Positions 1 to 11,565 are shown, numbered from the stretch's first letter. The stretch is 60,741 nucleotides of DNA from an uncultured bacterium (GCA_938010045.1 CALLFZ010000005.1:1-60741), one strand, 5' to 3'. The notes: generated by a model from the letters alone, not told the origin. Program-made: numbers and translations.

Positions 1-236
1 GGAGTCTGATGGGGACAGGCACGTTGATGGGCAGTTGGGAGGCGGTTCCCAGGAGCCCGTCCCCGTTGGGGCACGGCCGCTCCTCGGTGCCTGTCCCCGG
101 TCTTCGTCCCCGGTCTTCGATTGGGGACAGGCACAAGCGCAATCCAATCCACAGCGCAATCGGCTTTTCACCGGCCGGACCTTGGGTCTTGGCCGAATGG
201 GGGCGCTTGAGGGGGCGCGCGGGGCTTTGTAGTGTG
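1..236. repeat. Intergenic repeat cluster at left edge
   Basis: No convincing gene. The stretch carries exact copies of the 12-mer GGGGACAGGCAC at 11-22 and 123-134 and its reverse complement at 87-98. A 34-base block at 108-141 recurs with one substitution at 35330-35363. A module reading CCACAGCGCAATCGGC near 151-168 recurs in variant form near 21968, 24707 and 35420. This is one of five intergenic clusters of the same composite repeat family in the window. Confidence 0.8.
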
Positions 237-602
237 ATGGCGATGAACGAGGAGCTGGTCAAGGCTATCCAGCCGACGCTGTGGCCGGTGCGGACACAGA
301 TGCGCGAGGCCATTGGGCCTCTGCCAGCCGAGATCATGGTGATCCATGGCCAGCTCGACGAGTTCGCGCGCCGTTTGGCGCCGATTGACCCGCGAGGGGA
401 TCTGGTGCAACGAGCGATTCGACGGCGTCCCCCGCGGTTTCACGAAATCGATCGGCGCTTTGATCCGTTGAACATGCGTTGTGAACGGGTTCACAGGCGG
501 TTCGAGGGGATCGTCGCTCGGGGGAGGGAGTCTCGCGACGAGGTGCGCGAGTTACCCCAGCGCCTTCCGCCACAACCATACGCGGGCGCTGGCTGGTCGT
601 GA
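237..602 (+). CDS. Hypothetical small protein (doubtful)
   Basis: I do not recognise this gene. The open frame could start at ATG 237 or ATG 243 and encodes about 120 residues rich in Arg and Glu, with a first half (MNEELVKAIQPTLWPVRTQM) that looks like an amphipathic helix. No signal peptide, membrane segment or known motif is visible. The frame is open upstream into repeat DNA, which weakens the case for coding. No clear ribosome binding site precedes either ATG. The next gene starts 82 bases downstream on the same strand. It may be a real small helical protein or a chance frame in a GC-rich region. Confidence 0.3.
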   Translation: MAMNEELVKAIQPTLWPVRTQMREAIGPLPAEIMVIHGQLDEFARRLAPIDPRGDLVQRAIRRRPPRFHEIDRRFDPLNMRCERVHRRFEGIVARGRESRDEVRELPQRLPPQPYAGAGWS

Positions 603-684
603 AGGAACCGTCGACGATTCGCCCGTTCGGGGGCGATCTCATGAGTGATCCCATGCGTGAACGCAGGGGGAGGGAATACCCGGA

Positions 685-1887
685 GTGAATGGCTCTGACG
701 CGCCCGAGAGTTTACCTTCGCGGCCTTCGTTGAAGATTCTTTATCTGACTTGGAATTATCCGCCCGTCCGCGGCGGTATCGAGGACATGGTGTGGCACCT
801 TCACACCGGCCTCCGTGAGCGGGGCCATCAGGTCCATGTGCTCACGAGCTGGTATCCGTATCCCCTCGCGGACGATCCGCCGGAGGTGGAGCGGGCATCG
901 CGTCCGGGACTGGCCGCTTTCGAGATCGAGGCGCTGCGACGCGGCATGCGGTGGATACGGCGGCAGGGCGCGGATGTCATTCTCTGCGGAAGCATTGCGG
1001 CGGCGCCCGCTGCGTGGGTGCTACGCCGTGTCTCGGGTGTGCCGTACGTGGTGCCGGCCTACGGGAGCGAACTGGTGCTGCAAGGGTGGCTGTATTCGCG
1101 GATGACCGCATGGTGGTTTCGTCGCGCGGCGCGAGTGCTGCCGATCAGCCGGGCCACGGCGCAACGATTGGGACAAGCCGGCATCTCGCCCCCACACTGC
1201 ACGATCATTCCGCCCGGCGTGGACGTGGAGAAGTTCGAGCGATCGTTCGCCTTGTCGCCCCGGGATGATCGCTGGCCCGGTCGTGAGGTCCTCTTGACGG
1301 TCGGCCGGCTTGTGCGCCGCAAGGGGGTACTCGAGTTCATCGAGCACGTTCTTCCCCGTCTGGTGCAGCGGCGCCCGTCCCTGTTGCTGGCCATCGTCGG
1401 GGAGGACGCCCGCCACTCGTTGGTGCACGCACAGGAAGGCATGCGCTCGCGCATTGAGGAGGCGACCGGGCGGCTCGGCTTACAGAACCATGTGGCACTC
1501 CTCGGTGCCGTTCCGGACCATGTGCTGGCCGCCCTTTACCGGCGGGCCGAGCTATTCGTGCTGCCGGCGCTCGATCTGCCGAACGATGTCGAAGGGTTCG
1601 GCATCGTGTTTCTCGAGGCCGCGCTGGCCTCAGTGCCGGCCGTCTCCACACGGGTCGGTGGCATTCCAGACGCCGTGGAGGACGGGATCACCGGCGTGCT
1701 TGTGAATCCAGGCGACTGGACGGCGATGGCGGATCGCATTGCGGAGTTGCTCGAGGATCGTGACCGGCTCTCGCGACTCGGCCGGGCGGCCGCGGAACGG
1801 GCACGGCGCCAGTTCGCATGGCCGATGATCATCGAGCGCTACGAGCGTATTCTGCTCGACACCGCTGGGGCGGTCGCGCGGGCGTGA
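685..1887 (+). CDS. Glycosyltransferase family 4 (GT-B fold)
   Basis: A 400-residue retaining glycosyltransferase of the GT4/RfaB type, transferring a sugar from a nucleotide donor onto a glycan or lipid acceptor at the cytoplasmic face of the membrane. The N-terminal domain begins after about 16 residues with LYLTWNYPPVRGGIEDMVWHL, the Gly-rich acceptor-side loop of the family. PAYGSELV and PPGVDVEKF precede the domain junction. The C-terminal donor domain has VGRLVRRKGVLEF and the E-x7-E motif in EGFGIVFLEAALAS, followed by TRVGGIPDAVEDGITG. The start is GTG 685, with a GGAG overlapping just upstream. It stands alone, 91 bases before the next operon, and the acceptor cannot be predicted. 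Confidence 0.93.
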   Translation: MNGSDAPESLPSRPSLKILYLTWNYPPVRGGIEDMVWHLHTGLRERGHQVHVLTSWYPYPLADDPPEVERASRPGLAAFEIEALRRGMRWIRRQGADVILCGSIAAAPAAWVLRRVSGVPYVVPAYGSELVLQGWLYSRMTAWWFRRAARVLPISRATAQRLGQAGISPPHCTIIPPGVDVEKFERSFALSPRDDRWPGREVLLTVGRLVRRKGVLEFIEHVLPRLVQRRPSLLLAIVGEDARHSLVHAQEGMRSRIEEATGRLGLQNHVALLGAVPDHVLAALYRRAELFVLPALDLPNDVEGFGIVFLEAALASVPAVSTRVGGIPDAVEDGITGVLVNPGDWTAMADRIAELLEDRDRLSRLGRAAAERARRQFAWPMIIERYERILLDTAGAVARA

Positions 1888-1926
1888 GAGGTGCCCTTGG
1901 GCCTCGGTGTGGCACTCGCCGGCTCA

Positions 1927-1947
1927 CAGATCTTGCGCTAGGATCTG
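1927..1947. promoter_or_regulatory. Inverted repeat upstream of the FHA-MoxR operon
   Basis: CAGATC at 1927-1932 and GATCTG at 1942-1947 form a 6-bp inverted repeat around a 9-base centre, in the short gap before the operon. It lies 18 bases before the strong Shine-Dalgarno AAAGGAGG at 1965-1972. It could be an operator or a small mRNA hairpin, or chance. Confidence 0.25.
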
Positions 1948-1978
1948 AGTCGGACGCGAACCTCAAAGGAGGCGCCGA

Positions 1979-2668
1979 ATGAGGGTAGCGTGGCTTCGGC
2001 GTTGGTTGATTGGCCTCACCGCGTTCGCCGCGCACGGCGTCGGCGCGCGGACAAATCTGGTGGTCAATGGCGGCTTCGACGCCCCCGGCGAACCGCTGAA
2101 GGGCTGGCGCACGCACTACGATCTGCCAGGCGAGAGTTGGTATGCGGAGAACCGGGATCTCGTTTCGGTGATCGCGGAGGAGAGCGGACGCCGCAACGTG
2201 CTCCGCCTCCATGTGAAGACCCGGGATCTCGCGATCAATCAGGGCGTGAAGGCGGATAGCGAGCCGATTCCTTTTGATCCGAACCTGCGGTATCGGTTTT
2301 CCGCGTCTGCGCGTTCAACGGGGCCCGACTGCCGCATCCTTCTTGAAGGCTACCGCTGGAAACCCGGGATCCGTCCGCACGAGAGGCCGGAGTTTCACGA
2401 GCTCCGCAAGTGCTACAAGTTTACGCAGCTCTATTTCGGCTCCCAGAAGGCGGGCGACATGGGCGGTGTCGGGCGGGCGTGGTCCTCGGCAAGCATGGAG
2501 ATCCCCGGGGAATTGAAGTCCGATGTGCAACGCGACATCTACTCGACGATCCGTTTCGTGATCGTTCATGTGGTGGCGATTGGCGGGCGCGAGGGCGATC
2601 TGTACGTGGATGATGTGGTACTTGAACCCCTCGGCCCTGTCCGCGGCTCGGCGGGAAAACGGCCATGA
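1979..2668 (+). CDS. Secreted protein with carbohydrate-binding-like module
   Basis: A 229-residue exported protein of unknown function, first gene of a six-gene operon. A signal peptide (MRVAWLRRWLIGLTAFAAHG, cleavage near residue 23) is followed by TNLVVNGGFDAPGEPLKGWR. That segment is the typical opening of a CBM4/9-like beta-sandwich, and the domain seems to fill the rest of the protein, ending in a strand GDLYVDDVVLEPLG that is usual for the last strand of such modules. The start is supported by AAAGGAGG six bases before ATG 1979. It overlaps the next gene by four bases (ATGA at 2665-2668), which implies translational coupling. Sugar binding is inferred from fold resemblance only. Confidence 0.75.
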   Translation: MRVAWLRRWLIGLTAFAAHGVGARTNLVVNGGFDAPGEPLKGWRTHYDLPGESWYAENRDLVSVIAEESGRRNVLRLHVKTRDLAINQGVKADSEPIPFDPNLRYRFSASARSTGPDCRILLEGYRWKPGIRPHERPEFHELRKCYKFTQLYFGSQKAGDMGGVGRAWSSASMEIPGELKSDVQRDIYSTIRFVIVHVVAIGGREGDLYVDDVVLEPLGPVRGSAGKRP

Positions 2669-5600
2669 GCCCGACGCCGCCCTTCGTGCACGAGCTGCTC
2701 GCCCTCGGTCGCCGTGTGCGCGCGCGGGCCGCGGTACGACTCGGCGCGTTGTTGGGTGGCGTCGGCCTCCTCCTGCTGGCCGTCCTCGCGGCGGGCGATC
2801 TCGGATTCCGCTATGGTCCGGTCGGTCGTTGGAGCGGGTTCGGGCTTCTCGCGGCCGTCGGTGCGGCGGCGGTGATGTGGGTTGCTCGGCGGCTCTCCGT
2901 TCCACTTTCTCCCGATGCGATCGCCGCTCGCATCGAGCGGGCTCTGCCGGATCTCGACAACCGGCTCATCAACCGTATTCAGCTGGCGCGGCTCGAGCCG
3001 GCCGACGCGATGATCGCCGCCTACCTGCGGGAACCGCCACCGGCGATGGACGGGATTTCGCTCCGCCAACTGGGCGATCGCCGCGAGTTCCGCATGGCCG
3101 CGGCCGTTCTCGCGCTGGCTCTGCTGGCGATCGCCGCGGGACGTTGGTGGGCGGGGCCGGCGTGGTCGAACGCGATACTTCGTGTGCTCAGCCCATGGGC
3201 TGGCCGGCCGGCGTCCACATTGGCCGTGATCACGGAGGTTTCTCCGGGCGATGCGCGTGCGCTGCTCGGCGAACCCGTGCGGCTGCGGGTACGAGTTCAG
3301 GGACGCGCCGGCGTGCCCGTACGGCTCGAGCTGTGGCCGGCCGATGACGCACGACGCCGCGTCGAACTGGGTCGGCTTCCGCCCTCCCGGGATGCCGTCT
3401 TCGAACACGTGATTCCGCGGCTCACCGGTCGTCTCGCCTACCGGTTCACCGCCGGCGACGCTGTCAGTCGCCGCTTCCAGCTGGCCGGTGTTCCTCGGCC
3501 GGCGTTTGCGCAGCTCACGGTGCGAGCCGATCCGCCGCCGTGGCGCCGGGTCGAAGCGAAGACGTTCAACGCGTTGTCCGAGCGCATCGTCGCGCCGGAA
3601 GGTGCGTCGTTGGTGCTCGCCGCCGAGGTAAACCGGCCGGTCGTCGCGGCTCAGGTGGCGGCACCGACGGTGACCAACGCCATGCAACGTCTCGACGACG
3701 GGCGGCGTTGGTCGGGCATCGCGCCCGCCGCGGGACCGCTGACGGTCGAGATTCGCGATGAACACGGTGTCACGGCCACAGCGGTGGTGACGGTGGACGT
3801 GCAGCCCGATCCCCCCCCCGTGATCGAGTTGATCGCGCCGACCGGCCGCGTGCGGTTGGAACCCGGCGGGCAACCTCGCGTTGAGTTCCGTGTGCGCGAC
3901 GACAGCGGCGTGAACCGGGTCCTCGTGGAGCAGTGGCTCGGCCTCGGAACCGACGCGGTGCCGCGCGTGGTGGCGGAGTGGACCCCCGGCGGTGTGGCGG
4001 AGTTCACGCAGACCTGGACGCATGCCGAGGCGCCACGGCCTGCGCCGGGGAAGCCGCTCGTCTACCGCGTGGCCGCGTGGGATACGCACCCCGACTCCGG
4101 CGACCGGCCACGCGTCGTCTCCGCACCGATTGTGTTCGATGCGGCCCTCGCGCCGTCGGGCGCCGTGGCGGCGTCGACGGGGACCTTGACCGTCGCGTCC
4201 GCCTCGCTCTCGCGCATGGTCGAGTTGCAGCGCGGCAATCTCGAGACCACGCGAGCGCTCGCGCGCACGGCGGAGTCGGCTTCGTTGGCCTGGTCGCGGG
4301 TGGAGTCGGTCCAGACCGAGATCTTTCGTCTCGCGGAGTCCCTGCTCACCGACCCGTCCCGGCCGTTGGGCGCGATGGTGGCCATCGTGCGTGATCTTCA
4401 CGCGGGGCCGATGCGGGAGGCGATCGCGCTGGCCGCGCGCATACCGCGCGCCGCGGACGGCGAGCGGCCCCGCCTGGCCGAGCGTGCCGTGGTGGTCCAA
4501 AGCGCGATCCTGCGCGCGCTCACGGCCGCCGAGCAGGGAGTCGAGCGCGTCGCCGCCCACCGCGCCGCAACGGGTCTCCTTTCGATGCTCGACGCGCTCG
4601 TGCGTGGCCAGCAGGACGTCCTCGAGGGCACCCGCCGCTGGGAGGGTGGCGCGGCGCCGCGTCCGCTCGTGGCGCGGCAGGATCGTCTCGCCGAGGACAC
4701 CGGCGAGTTCGCGCGCTTGGCGCGGCGCGAGGCGGGGGGACTCGAGAACATTGATGCTGAGTTTGCCCGTCGCCTCGCGCAGGTGGCCACCGAATGCGAC
4801 CGCCGCCAGGTGCCTCGCACGATGATGGCCGCCGCCGGCCATCTCGAGGCCAACGCTCCCACTGCGGCGCTCCCGCTTCAGGAGCAGGCGCTGGGCCACC
4901 TCAAAGAGTTCCAAGCGATGCTCAACCAATGGCGAACCGAGCAGGCCCAGGAACGCGAAACGGCGTTGCGCGAGGCCGTCGAATCCGCACGGGAGACGAT
5001 GCAACGGCTCACCGAACTCCAGGGCAAAGTGGTCGACGCGATTCGCCAGACCGAGCAGCAGACGGACAAGGCGGATCGCGAGATGGAGGAATTTCTCGAG
5101 GAACTGGGGGAACTCAAGGCGAATATGGCCGACGCGCTGCTCAACATCGCGACAGATCTGCACATCTTTCCCGAACTGCCGGTCGGTAATGACCTGGTCG
5201 CCGACGTCTACCAGATCTACGAGGAGGTCGCGCAGGTGCCCGGCTCCGAATCCACGCCCGCGACGGAACTCGGTCTGCAGAAAGAGGACTGGATCCTCGA
5301 GGCGCTCGAAACCGCGACCGAGCGGCTGGACGACATGGAAATGTGGCTAGTTTCGCAGCCAGACGCGGTGAAACGCAACACCGAAAATTTCGACCAGCAG
5401 GAGCTGCCCCAGATACCGGTCATTCCTCTGGCTAGCGAGATCGAGGACATCATCGGCGACCTGCTCGAGCAACAGGAGGAGGTCATGAACGCGGCAGACG
5501 ACTCGGCGACGAACCAAGGCTCGGCCGACATGCCCGCGGGCTGGGGCATTGCGGAGGGCGAATTTGCGAACTTCAGCGCAAAAGGAAAATCCGGCAATGA

Positions 5601-6234
5601 ACGACCCGAGCACAAGGATCAGGATGGGCGTTCCATTGTGGGCCGGCAGGGCATGTCCGATGGCGAGACCGTCGCCGGTTCGGGCAAGATCAACGAGGGC
5701 GACCCGAACATTGAGGCCCGGCGCACCCAGGATTCCCCGCAGGCGGGCCAGGTGCAGGAGGAGGGCCATGCGGAAGCCAAGGCGACCGGCGGCGGCAAGG
5801 GCTCGGGCTATAGCGATCGCCTCGGCATGGCCGGGACCGGCCGCCGTGAGGACGCGAAGACGGGGGCGCGTTCGGAGCTCGGTCTGCAAGCCCTGCTGCG
5901 CCGGCAAGCCGAGGCGCTGTATGCGCGGGCCTCAATGGCGCATATCCGCACGGGCTCGCTCGAGGACGCGGTGCGCGCGATGCAGCAGGCCGAGGAGGCG
6001 ATCCGGCGCGGAATGCCCATTCGAGAGGTGCGCGAGTTCCAGCGCCGCGCCGTTGAGGCGTTGGCGCGCACGCGCGCTGAGCTGGACGCCGGCCTCTACA
6101 CGCCGGTGCCGCCGACCGGTGCCGCGCCACCCCCGATTGGCGCCGACGAGGCCGCACCCGCCGAGGCCGCGCCGCCCGCGTATCGCGATCTCGTCGCGGA
6201 GTATTTTCGTTCTCTCAGCGAGGCCGTCCCGTGA
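2665..6234 (+). CDS. Large membrane protein, DUF4175-like
   Basis: A 1189-residue protein with the layout of the DUF4175/TIGR02302 family. Two N-terminal membrane segments (about residues 25-43 and 55-74) and a third near 143-163 are followed by a long extracytoplasmic region. Residues about 170-480 look like Ig-like beta domains (LAVITEVSPGDARALLGEPV, LTVEIRDEHGVTATAVVTVD). Residues about 480-830 are helical with a strong coiled coil (LTELQGKVVDAIRQTEQQTD). The C-terminal part is Gly/Gln/Glu-rich and low in structure, then a helical end. The function is unknown. In PVC genomes such proteins accompany MoxR ATPases, as here. The gene is coupled by 4-base overlaps on both sides (ATGA upstream, GTGA downstream). 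The family call rests on architecture, not on a profile search. Confidence 0.75.
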   Translation: MSPTPPFVHELLALGRRVRARAAVRLGALLGGVGLLLLAVLAAGDLGFRYGPVGRWSGFGLLAAVGAAAVMWVARRLSVPLSPDAIAARIERALPDLDNRLINRIQLARLEPADAMIAAYLREPPPAMDGISLRQLGDRREFRMAAAVLALALLAIAAGRWWAGPAWSNAILRVLSPWAGRPASTLAVITEVSPGDARALLGEPVRLRVRVQGRAGVPVRLELWPADDARRRVELGRLPPSRDAVFEHVIPRLTGRLAYRFTAGDAVSRRFQLAGVPRPAFAQLTVRADPPPWRRVEAKTFNALSERIVAPEGASLVLAAEVNRPVVAAQVAAPTVTNAMQRLDDGRRWSGIAPAAGPLTVEIRDEHGVTATAVVTVDVQPDPPPVIELIAPTGRVRLEPGGQPRVEFRVRDDSGVNRVLVEQWLGLGTDAVPRVVAEWTPGGVAEFTQTWTHAEAPRPAPGKPLVYRVAAWDTHPDSGDRPRVVSAPIVFDAALAPSGAVAASTGTLTVASASLSRMVELQRGNLETTRALARTAESASLAWSRVESVQTEIFRLAESLLTDPSRPLGAMVAIVRDLHAGPMREAIALAARIPRAADGERPRLAERAVVVQSAILRALTAAEQGVERVAAHRAATGLLSMLDALVRGQQDVLEGTRRWEGGAAPRPLVARQDRLAEDTGEFARLARREAGGLENIDAEFARRLAQVATECDRRQVPRTMMAAAGHLEANAPTAALPLQEQALGHLKEFQAMLNQWRTEQAQERETALREAVESARETMQRLTELQGKVVDAIRQTEQQTDKADREMEEFLEELGELKANMADALLNIATDLHIFPELPVGNDLVADVYQIYEEVAQVPGSESTPATELGLQKEDWILEALETATERLDDMEMWLVSQPDAVKRNTENFDQQELPQIPVIPLASEIEDIIGDLLEQQEEVMNAADDSATNQGSADMPAGWGIAEGEFANFSAKGKSGNERPEHKDQDGRSIVGRQGMSDGETVAGSGKINEGDPNIEARRTQDSPQAGQVQEEGHAEAKATGGGKGSGYSDRLGMAGTGRREDAKTGARSELGLQALLRRQAEALYARASMAHIRTGSLEDAVRAMQQAEEAIRRGMPIREVREFQRRAVEALARTRAELDAGLYTPVPPTGAAPPPIGADEAAPAEAAPPAYRDLVAEYFRSLSEAVP

Positions 6235-8456
6235 ACCGACGGTGTGGGCCAGCCGCGGATTCGCTGCGGTGTGTGGTGGGCGTGCTGGCCGTGAAGGCGA
6301 TGCTGATCGCTCGCGCGAACGCAGACATCCCTTGGGCCGTGAGCGGCGCGACGCACCGAATTCGCCTTGACATCGTTCAGGCGCCGTCCAAGCCTGAGGC
6401 GGGCGTCATTGCCATCATCCCCGATGGTGGACTGATGCCCGGTCCCGCGGTCCGCGTCGAAGCCCGCGATGCGGCGGGGCATCCCCTGACGGCCGGTGTG
6501 ATCTGGCACAACCCGCGCGAGGGATTGGGGGTTGTGTTCGAGGCGCCCGCGGCTGGGAGCGGTCCTGTGAGTCTCTACCTACAGGGCGCCCCGAAGGCGG
6601 AATCCTTTGCCGCTGCGGTGCGCCACTTGAAACCCTCCCTGCTGATGTACACCGCTCCCGGTGGCGCCTCGCCATCCCTCACGGATGCGGAGGCCATCGG
6701 CCGCGAGTCTCCGCCGGGCCGCCGTGCGCGCATGGCGCAGGTCTCCATTCTCGGGCAGGCGGAAAACCGGCTCGGGCCGGACGACCACTACGTCTCCTGG
6801 TACACGGGGTGGCTCGACATCGAAACGCCGGGTCGCTACCGGCTGTGCAGCGTGTTCGACGAGGGCTGCGAAGTGCGCCTGAATGGCCGAACCCTCGTGA
6901 AGGTGACCGGCCGGCACCACCGTCGCGAAAGCGCAAAGGGCGAGGTCGGCGAATGGGTACAGCTCGAGCGCGGGCTCCACTCCATCGAATACCTCCACTA
7001 TGAGATTGACGGTCCGCAAGAGGCGCATCTCTGCTGGCGGACGCCCGGCTCCTCAGAGAATGAGCTGCCGGTCACGATTCCCGCTTCCGCCTGGCTTCGC
7101 TCCGGCACCGCACGTGTGCTCGACGGCTCCCTGAACGACGGCACGCCGTTGGCGCTCTGGGAAGTTGAGCCCGTGGCGTACGTCTGGACCGCAGAAAAAC
7201 CGGTCAACATCTTCCGGTTCCGTGCGCTGCTGCCGGACCCGCGTCGAGCCGGCGTGGACCTCGAATGGACCTTTGACGGTCGGGCGACGTCCTCCGAACC
7301 TTCCCCGTGGTGGTTTTGGGAGGACGAGGATGCACACAAGGTGGCGCTACGCGTTGCGCGCGGTCGCTCGGTGACAGCCGCGACGCGCGAGGTAGTGCTA
7401 CCCTGGTATCCCCGCAGGCTCTCGATGAATGTGGCGGCGGATCGCCAACTCGTGCGGGACGCATGGGAAAGCCGGCTGCGCTCGGGTCCGGCCGGCCGCC
7501 GCCCCTGTGCGGACTGGACGCCGAACCTCTGGGCGACGCTCCACGAGGCGCTGGAGCGCTTCGCGCCCACGCCAGTGCCGGAGTTGATCGTCACGCGTTC
7601 GCGCCCCGACTTGCTGCGTCAGCCTCCCGAGCGCCGATGGCGGATCGAGGACCTGTACGTCGAATCGTTGCGACGGACCAACGCCGCAGCCGCGCTGGTT
7701 TGGATGGAGCAGACCGGCCGCGAGGAGACGCTCGCTGCGCGACGCATTCACTGGATGATCGAGCGCGCCCGCGTGCTCGCGCTGGATCTGGGCCGCCTCG
7801 ATGAGGCGCGCGCACTGGCGCGTGAGGCTACGGCGTTGCCGCTGGACCCAGAGATGGCCGTTCGCGTCGCAGTTCTCGCCGGCGACGTCGAGCGGCTCGC
7901 GCTGAACCGCGATGAGGCCGCCCGCGCCTACGCGCTTGCGCAGGACCGCTACCGTGCGCTGCAGAAGACCGCCGCGCAACTCGCGACGGTGCGCCGTGAA
8001 GCCGAAACCAACCGTACGCTCGCCGCGCGCCTCGGCGGCGACTGGCGCATTGCCGCCGTCCGCGAAGGACAAAACCTCGTGACGGTGGAGAACCTGATCC
8101 GTCAGTCCGCCTGGGACGAGGCATGGGAGGTGCTGCGGCAGTGGGAGATCGAATTTCCATTGAGCCGGCTGGACGGCGACCAGCCCCTCGCCGAAGCCGC
8201 CTTCTGGATGGCCGTGGGCGATACGGGCCGCGCGTTGCGGATTCTCCGGGCCTACCGTCAACTCGTCGACATGAACAGTCAGCTCTGGCGCGCCATGGAG
8301 ATGGAGCGGCAGTGTCTGATTCGTCTCGACCGGCGGACCGAACTGGATGAGCTCGCGCGGGAGATCGAGCGGCGTTTTCCGGGGGCATCCTCCGCGGTGC
8401 GCGCCTCGCCCGCGCCGCCGGCGCCTTCTGCGCGTCCGCGGGAGCGAGGGCCATGA
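6231..8456 (+). CDS. Exported protein with PA14-like and TPR-like regions
   Basis: A 741-residue protein starting at GTG 6231 inside the GTGA overlap with the preceding stop. An N-terminal hydrophobic stretch (VVGVLAVKAMLIARANA) looks like a signal peptide. Residues about 150-270 resemble a PA14/GLEYA carbohydrate-binding fold: DDHYVSWYTGWLDIETPGRY, CEVRLNGRTLVKVTG and GLHSIEYLHYE follow its strand order. Residues about 300-400 may be another beta domain. From about 450 the protein is helical, with TPR-like repeats (LDEARALAREATALPLDPEM, SAWDEAWEVLRQWEIEFPLS, GDTGRALRILRAYRQLVD). The C-terminus is Pro/Ala-rich. Function unknown. It is likely to work in the envelope with the neighbouring DUF4175-like protein. 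Confidence 0.75.
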   Translation: MNRRCGPAADSLRCVVGVLAVKAMLIARANADIPWAVSGATHRIRLDIVQAPSKPEAGVIAIIPDGGLMPGPAVRVEARDAAGHPLTAGVIWHNPREGLGVVFEAPAAGSGPVSLYLQGAPKAESFAAAVRHLKPSLLMYTAPGGASPSLTDAEAIGRESPPGRRARMAQVSILGQAENRLGPDDHYVSWYTGWLDIETPGRYRLCSVFDEGCEVRLNGRTLVKVTGRHHRRESAKGEVGEWVQLERGLHSIEYLHYEIDGPQEAHLCWRTPGSSENELPVTIPASAWLRSGTARVLDGSLNDGTPLALWEVEPVAYVWTAEKPVNIFRFRALLPDPRRAGVDLEWTFDGRATSSEPSPWWFWEDEDAHKVALRVARGRSVTAATREVVLPWYPRRLSMNVAADRQLVRDAWESRLRSGPAGRRPCADWTPNLWATLHEALERFAPTPVPELIVTRSRPDLLRQPPERRWRIEDLYVESLRRTNAAAALVWMEQTGREETLAARRIHWMIERARVLALDLGRLDEARALAREATALPLDPEMAVRVAVLAGDVERLALNRDEAARAYALAQDRYRALQKTAAQLATVRREAETNRTLAARLGGDWRIAAVREGQNLVTVENLIRQSAWDEAWEVLRQWEIEFPLSRLDGDQPLAEAAFWMAVGDTGRALRILRAYRQLVDMNSQLWRAMEMERQCLIRLDRRTELDELAREIERRFPGASSAVRASPAPPAPSARPRERGP

Positions 8457-9187
8457 GGGGGCACCGAACGATCGGCCGCCTGGCGTTCATGGCGGTGGCC
8501 GGCGTGGCCGCCGCCGGACCCGTCACCGGCACGAAGCAGTCCACGCGGCTCTACACGGCGCCCGATCCGTCGGCGCGGGGCGGTATTTCGCTGCGCCTGC
8601 CCGCCTCGGCGCCCGCCCTCGTCGCCGCCGTCGCCGTGCCCGCGCTCTCGCGCGAGCAGGCCTACCTTGGCCGCCTCGCCCCGGATGGCCGTTCCGTTGA
8701 GTTCACGGGTTTGCCCACCGACCGTTACGACCTGTTGTTGGTCTTCGACGACTGGTTCGCCGAAGGGTTTCTCCTCTCCCGCGATCCGAATACACTGGGC
8801 GAAAACGACCGGCGGGCCATTCGCGAGACGGTGGAGCGCTCCGTCCCCTTCTTCGACACCAAGGTCATCCATCGCTGTGAGGGCCTCGGCGGACGCGATG
8901 GTCGCGCCGCGGCCGTGCTGCAGGAAGTGCGCACACGCCCGATCACGCTGCAGGACGCCAGCGTCCGCACCGACATCCAGGTCCGCAGCCTCAAGCTCGC
9001 CTTCTTCGAGGAGGTCGGCCCCGGCTGGCATCTGGTGCGTACGCGCGAGCTGCTGCGGCAGGAGGTCGGCCCGGGCCAGACGAAGGGGGTCCTTCGGCAC
9101 GTGTTCGCGCCGTCGCTGCAGGGCGTCCGAGTGATGGACACGACGCGCGATCTCGGCGAGATTGAGCTGCCGCTGAACCGAAGGTAG
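8453..9187 (+). CDS. Small secreted protein, unknown family
   Basis: A 244-residue protein that begins within the previous stop (ATGA 8453-8456). It has a probable signal peptide ([22 protein letters not shown]) and then a mixed alpha/beta domain. I do not recognise the family. Phrases such as [20 protein letters not shown] resemble a prealbumin/SD-repeat-like beta domain, in which a small domain is followed by a G-L-P-x-G/D-x-Y turn. The second half ([20 protein letters not shown]) is basic and may be a second beta domain. It is embedded between the PA14-like gene and the FHA-MoxR gene, eight bases before the latter's start, so it surely belongs to the operon. Confidence 0.7.
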   Translation: MRGHRTIGRLAFMAVAGVAAAGPVTGTKQSTRLYTAPDPSARGGISLRLPASAPALVAAVAVPALSREQAYLGRLAPDGRSVEFTGLPTDRYDLLLVFDDWFAEGFLLSRDPNTLGENDRRAIRETVERSVPFFDTKVIHRCEGLGGRDGRAAAVLQEVRTRPITLQDASVRTDIQVRSLKLAFFEEVGPGWHLVRTRELLRQEVGPGQTKGVLRHVFAPSLQGVRVMDTTRDLGEIELPLNRR

Positions 9188-9194
9188 GTACGCG

Positions 9195-10596
<1,402 letters not shown>

Positions 10597-10616
<20 letters not shown>

Positions 10617-11550
10617 GATGTGCCGCTCCGCTGTACGTCTTCTAGCACTGGCCGCCCTCACGAACGCCGCGGCGTGGACCTGGCAGGAGGACGCGGGACG
10701 CCTCGAGCTCCGCACATCGGCCGGCGCGCCGCTCTGGGCGTTCCATTGGGGCTCCGAAGCCACCAAACCCTACGTACATCCTCTCACCGTCGGAGGCGGC
10801 CCATCGCTCACCGTTGTGCGGCCCGCGGATCACCCTTGGCATCTCGGGCTCTGGTTCTCGTGGAAGTTCATCAACGGCGTGAACTACTGGGAGGAAGACC
10901 GTGTTACCGGCCGCCCAGCCGGCCTCACGACCTGGACCAACGTCGTGATCGAGCGCTTCGCCGATGGCGCGGCCACCATCGCGCTCGATCTCGCCTACCG
11001 GCCCTCCACGGATCCTCATGCCGTGCTGCATGAGCACCGCTGTCTCCGGTTCTCCGCGCCCACAGCGGAGGGCGGCTGGACGCTGGATTGGGATGCCGAA
11101 TTCACGGTTGCTTCGGCCCGGATTGAACTGGCCGCGTCGCCGGTCAATCCCGCCCGCACGTCCGGCGGCTACGCGGGGCTTCTCTGCCGCGTGTCTACGA
11201 ATCTTACCGACTGGCGCGCCGTGGATGATCGGGGCCGCGTGGATCTCGCGATCCATGGCGAGCCCGCCGGGGCGGTCGATGTTCAGGGTCGGGTCGCCGG
11301 CCGCGACGTGGGCATCGCGATCCTCGATCATCCGGACAACCCGGGTTCGCCGTGTCCGTGGTTTTTGCGGCTCGATCGCGCCAAGGCCTATGCGCTGAGC
11401 GGCCCCGGCATCCTGTTCTCCGGTCCGCGGACCTACGAGGCCGGCGCGCGATGGCGCCTGCGGTATCGCGTGATCGCGCATCCCGGCGCGTGGACCGCCG
11501 AACGCCTGCGCACGGAATGGGAAACCTTCCGCGCCGCCGCTGCTCCTTGA
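10597..11550 (+). CDS. PmoA-like secreted protein (DUF6807)
   Basis: A 317-residue exported protein of the family annotated as methane oxygenase PmoA or DUF6807, which is common near carbohydrate enzymes in PVC bacteria and unrelated to methane oxidation in practice. An N-terminal signal peptide ([19 protein letters not shown]) is followed by the family hallmarks: [40 protein letters not shown] and GVNYWEEDR. Starts at ATG 10597 or ATG 10612 are both possible, and the first overlaps the FHA-MoxR gene. The overlap places it last in the operon, although its role may be separate from MoxR. The fold resembles a galactose-mutarotase-like beta-sandwich. Substrate unknown. Confidence 0.85.
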
Positions 11551-11565
11551 CGTGGCCGGAACTGG

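Noticed and set aside
2566-5163. An 865-codon minus frame antisense to the DUF4175-like gene
   Set aside because: It is antisense to a gene with membrane segments and coiled coil and with coupled neighbours. The translation is low-complexity.
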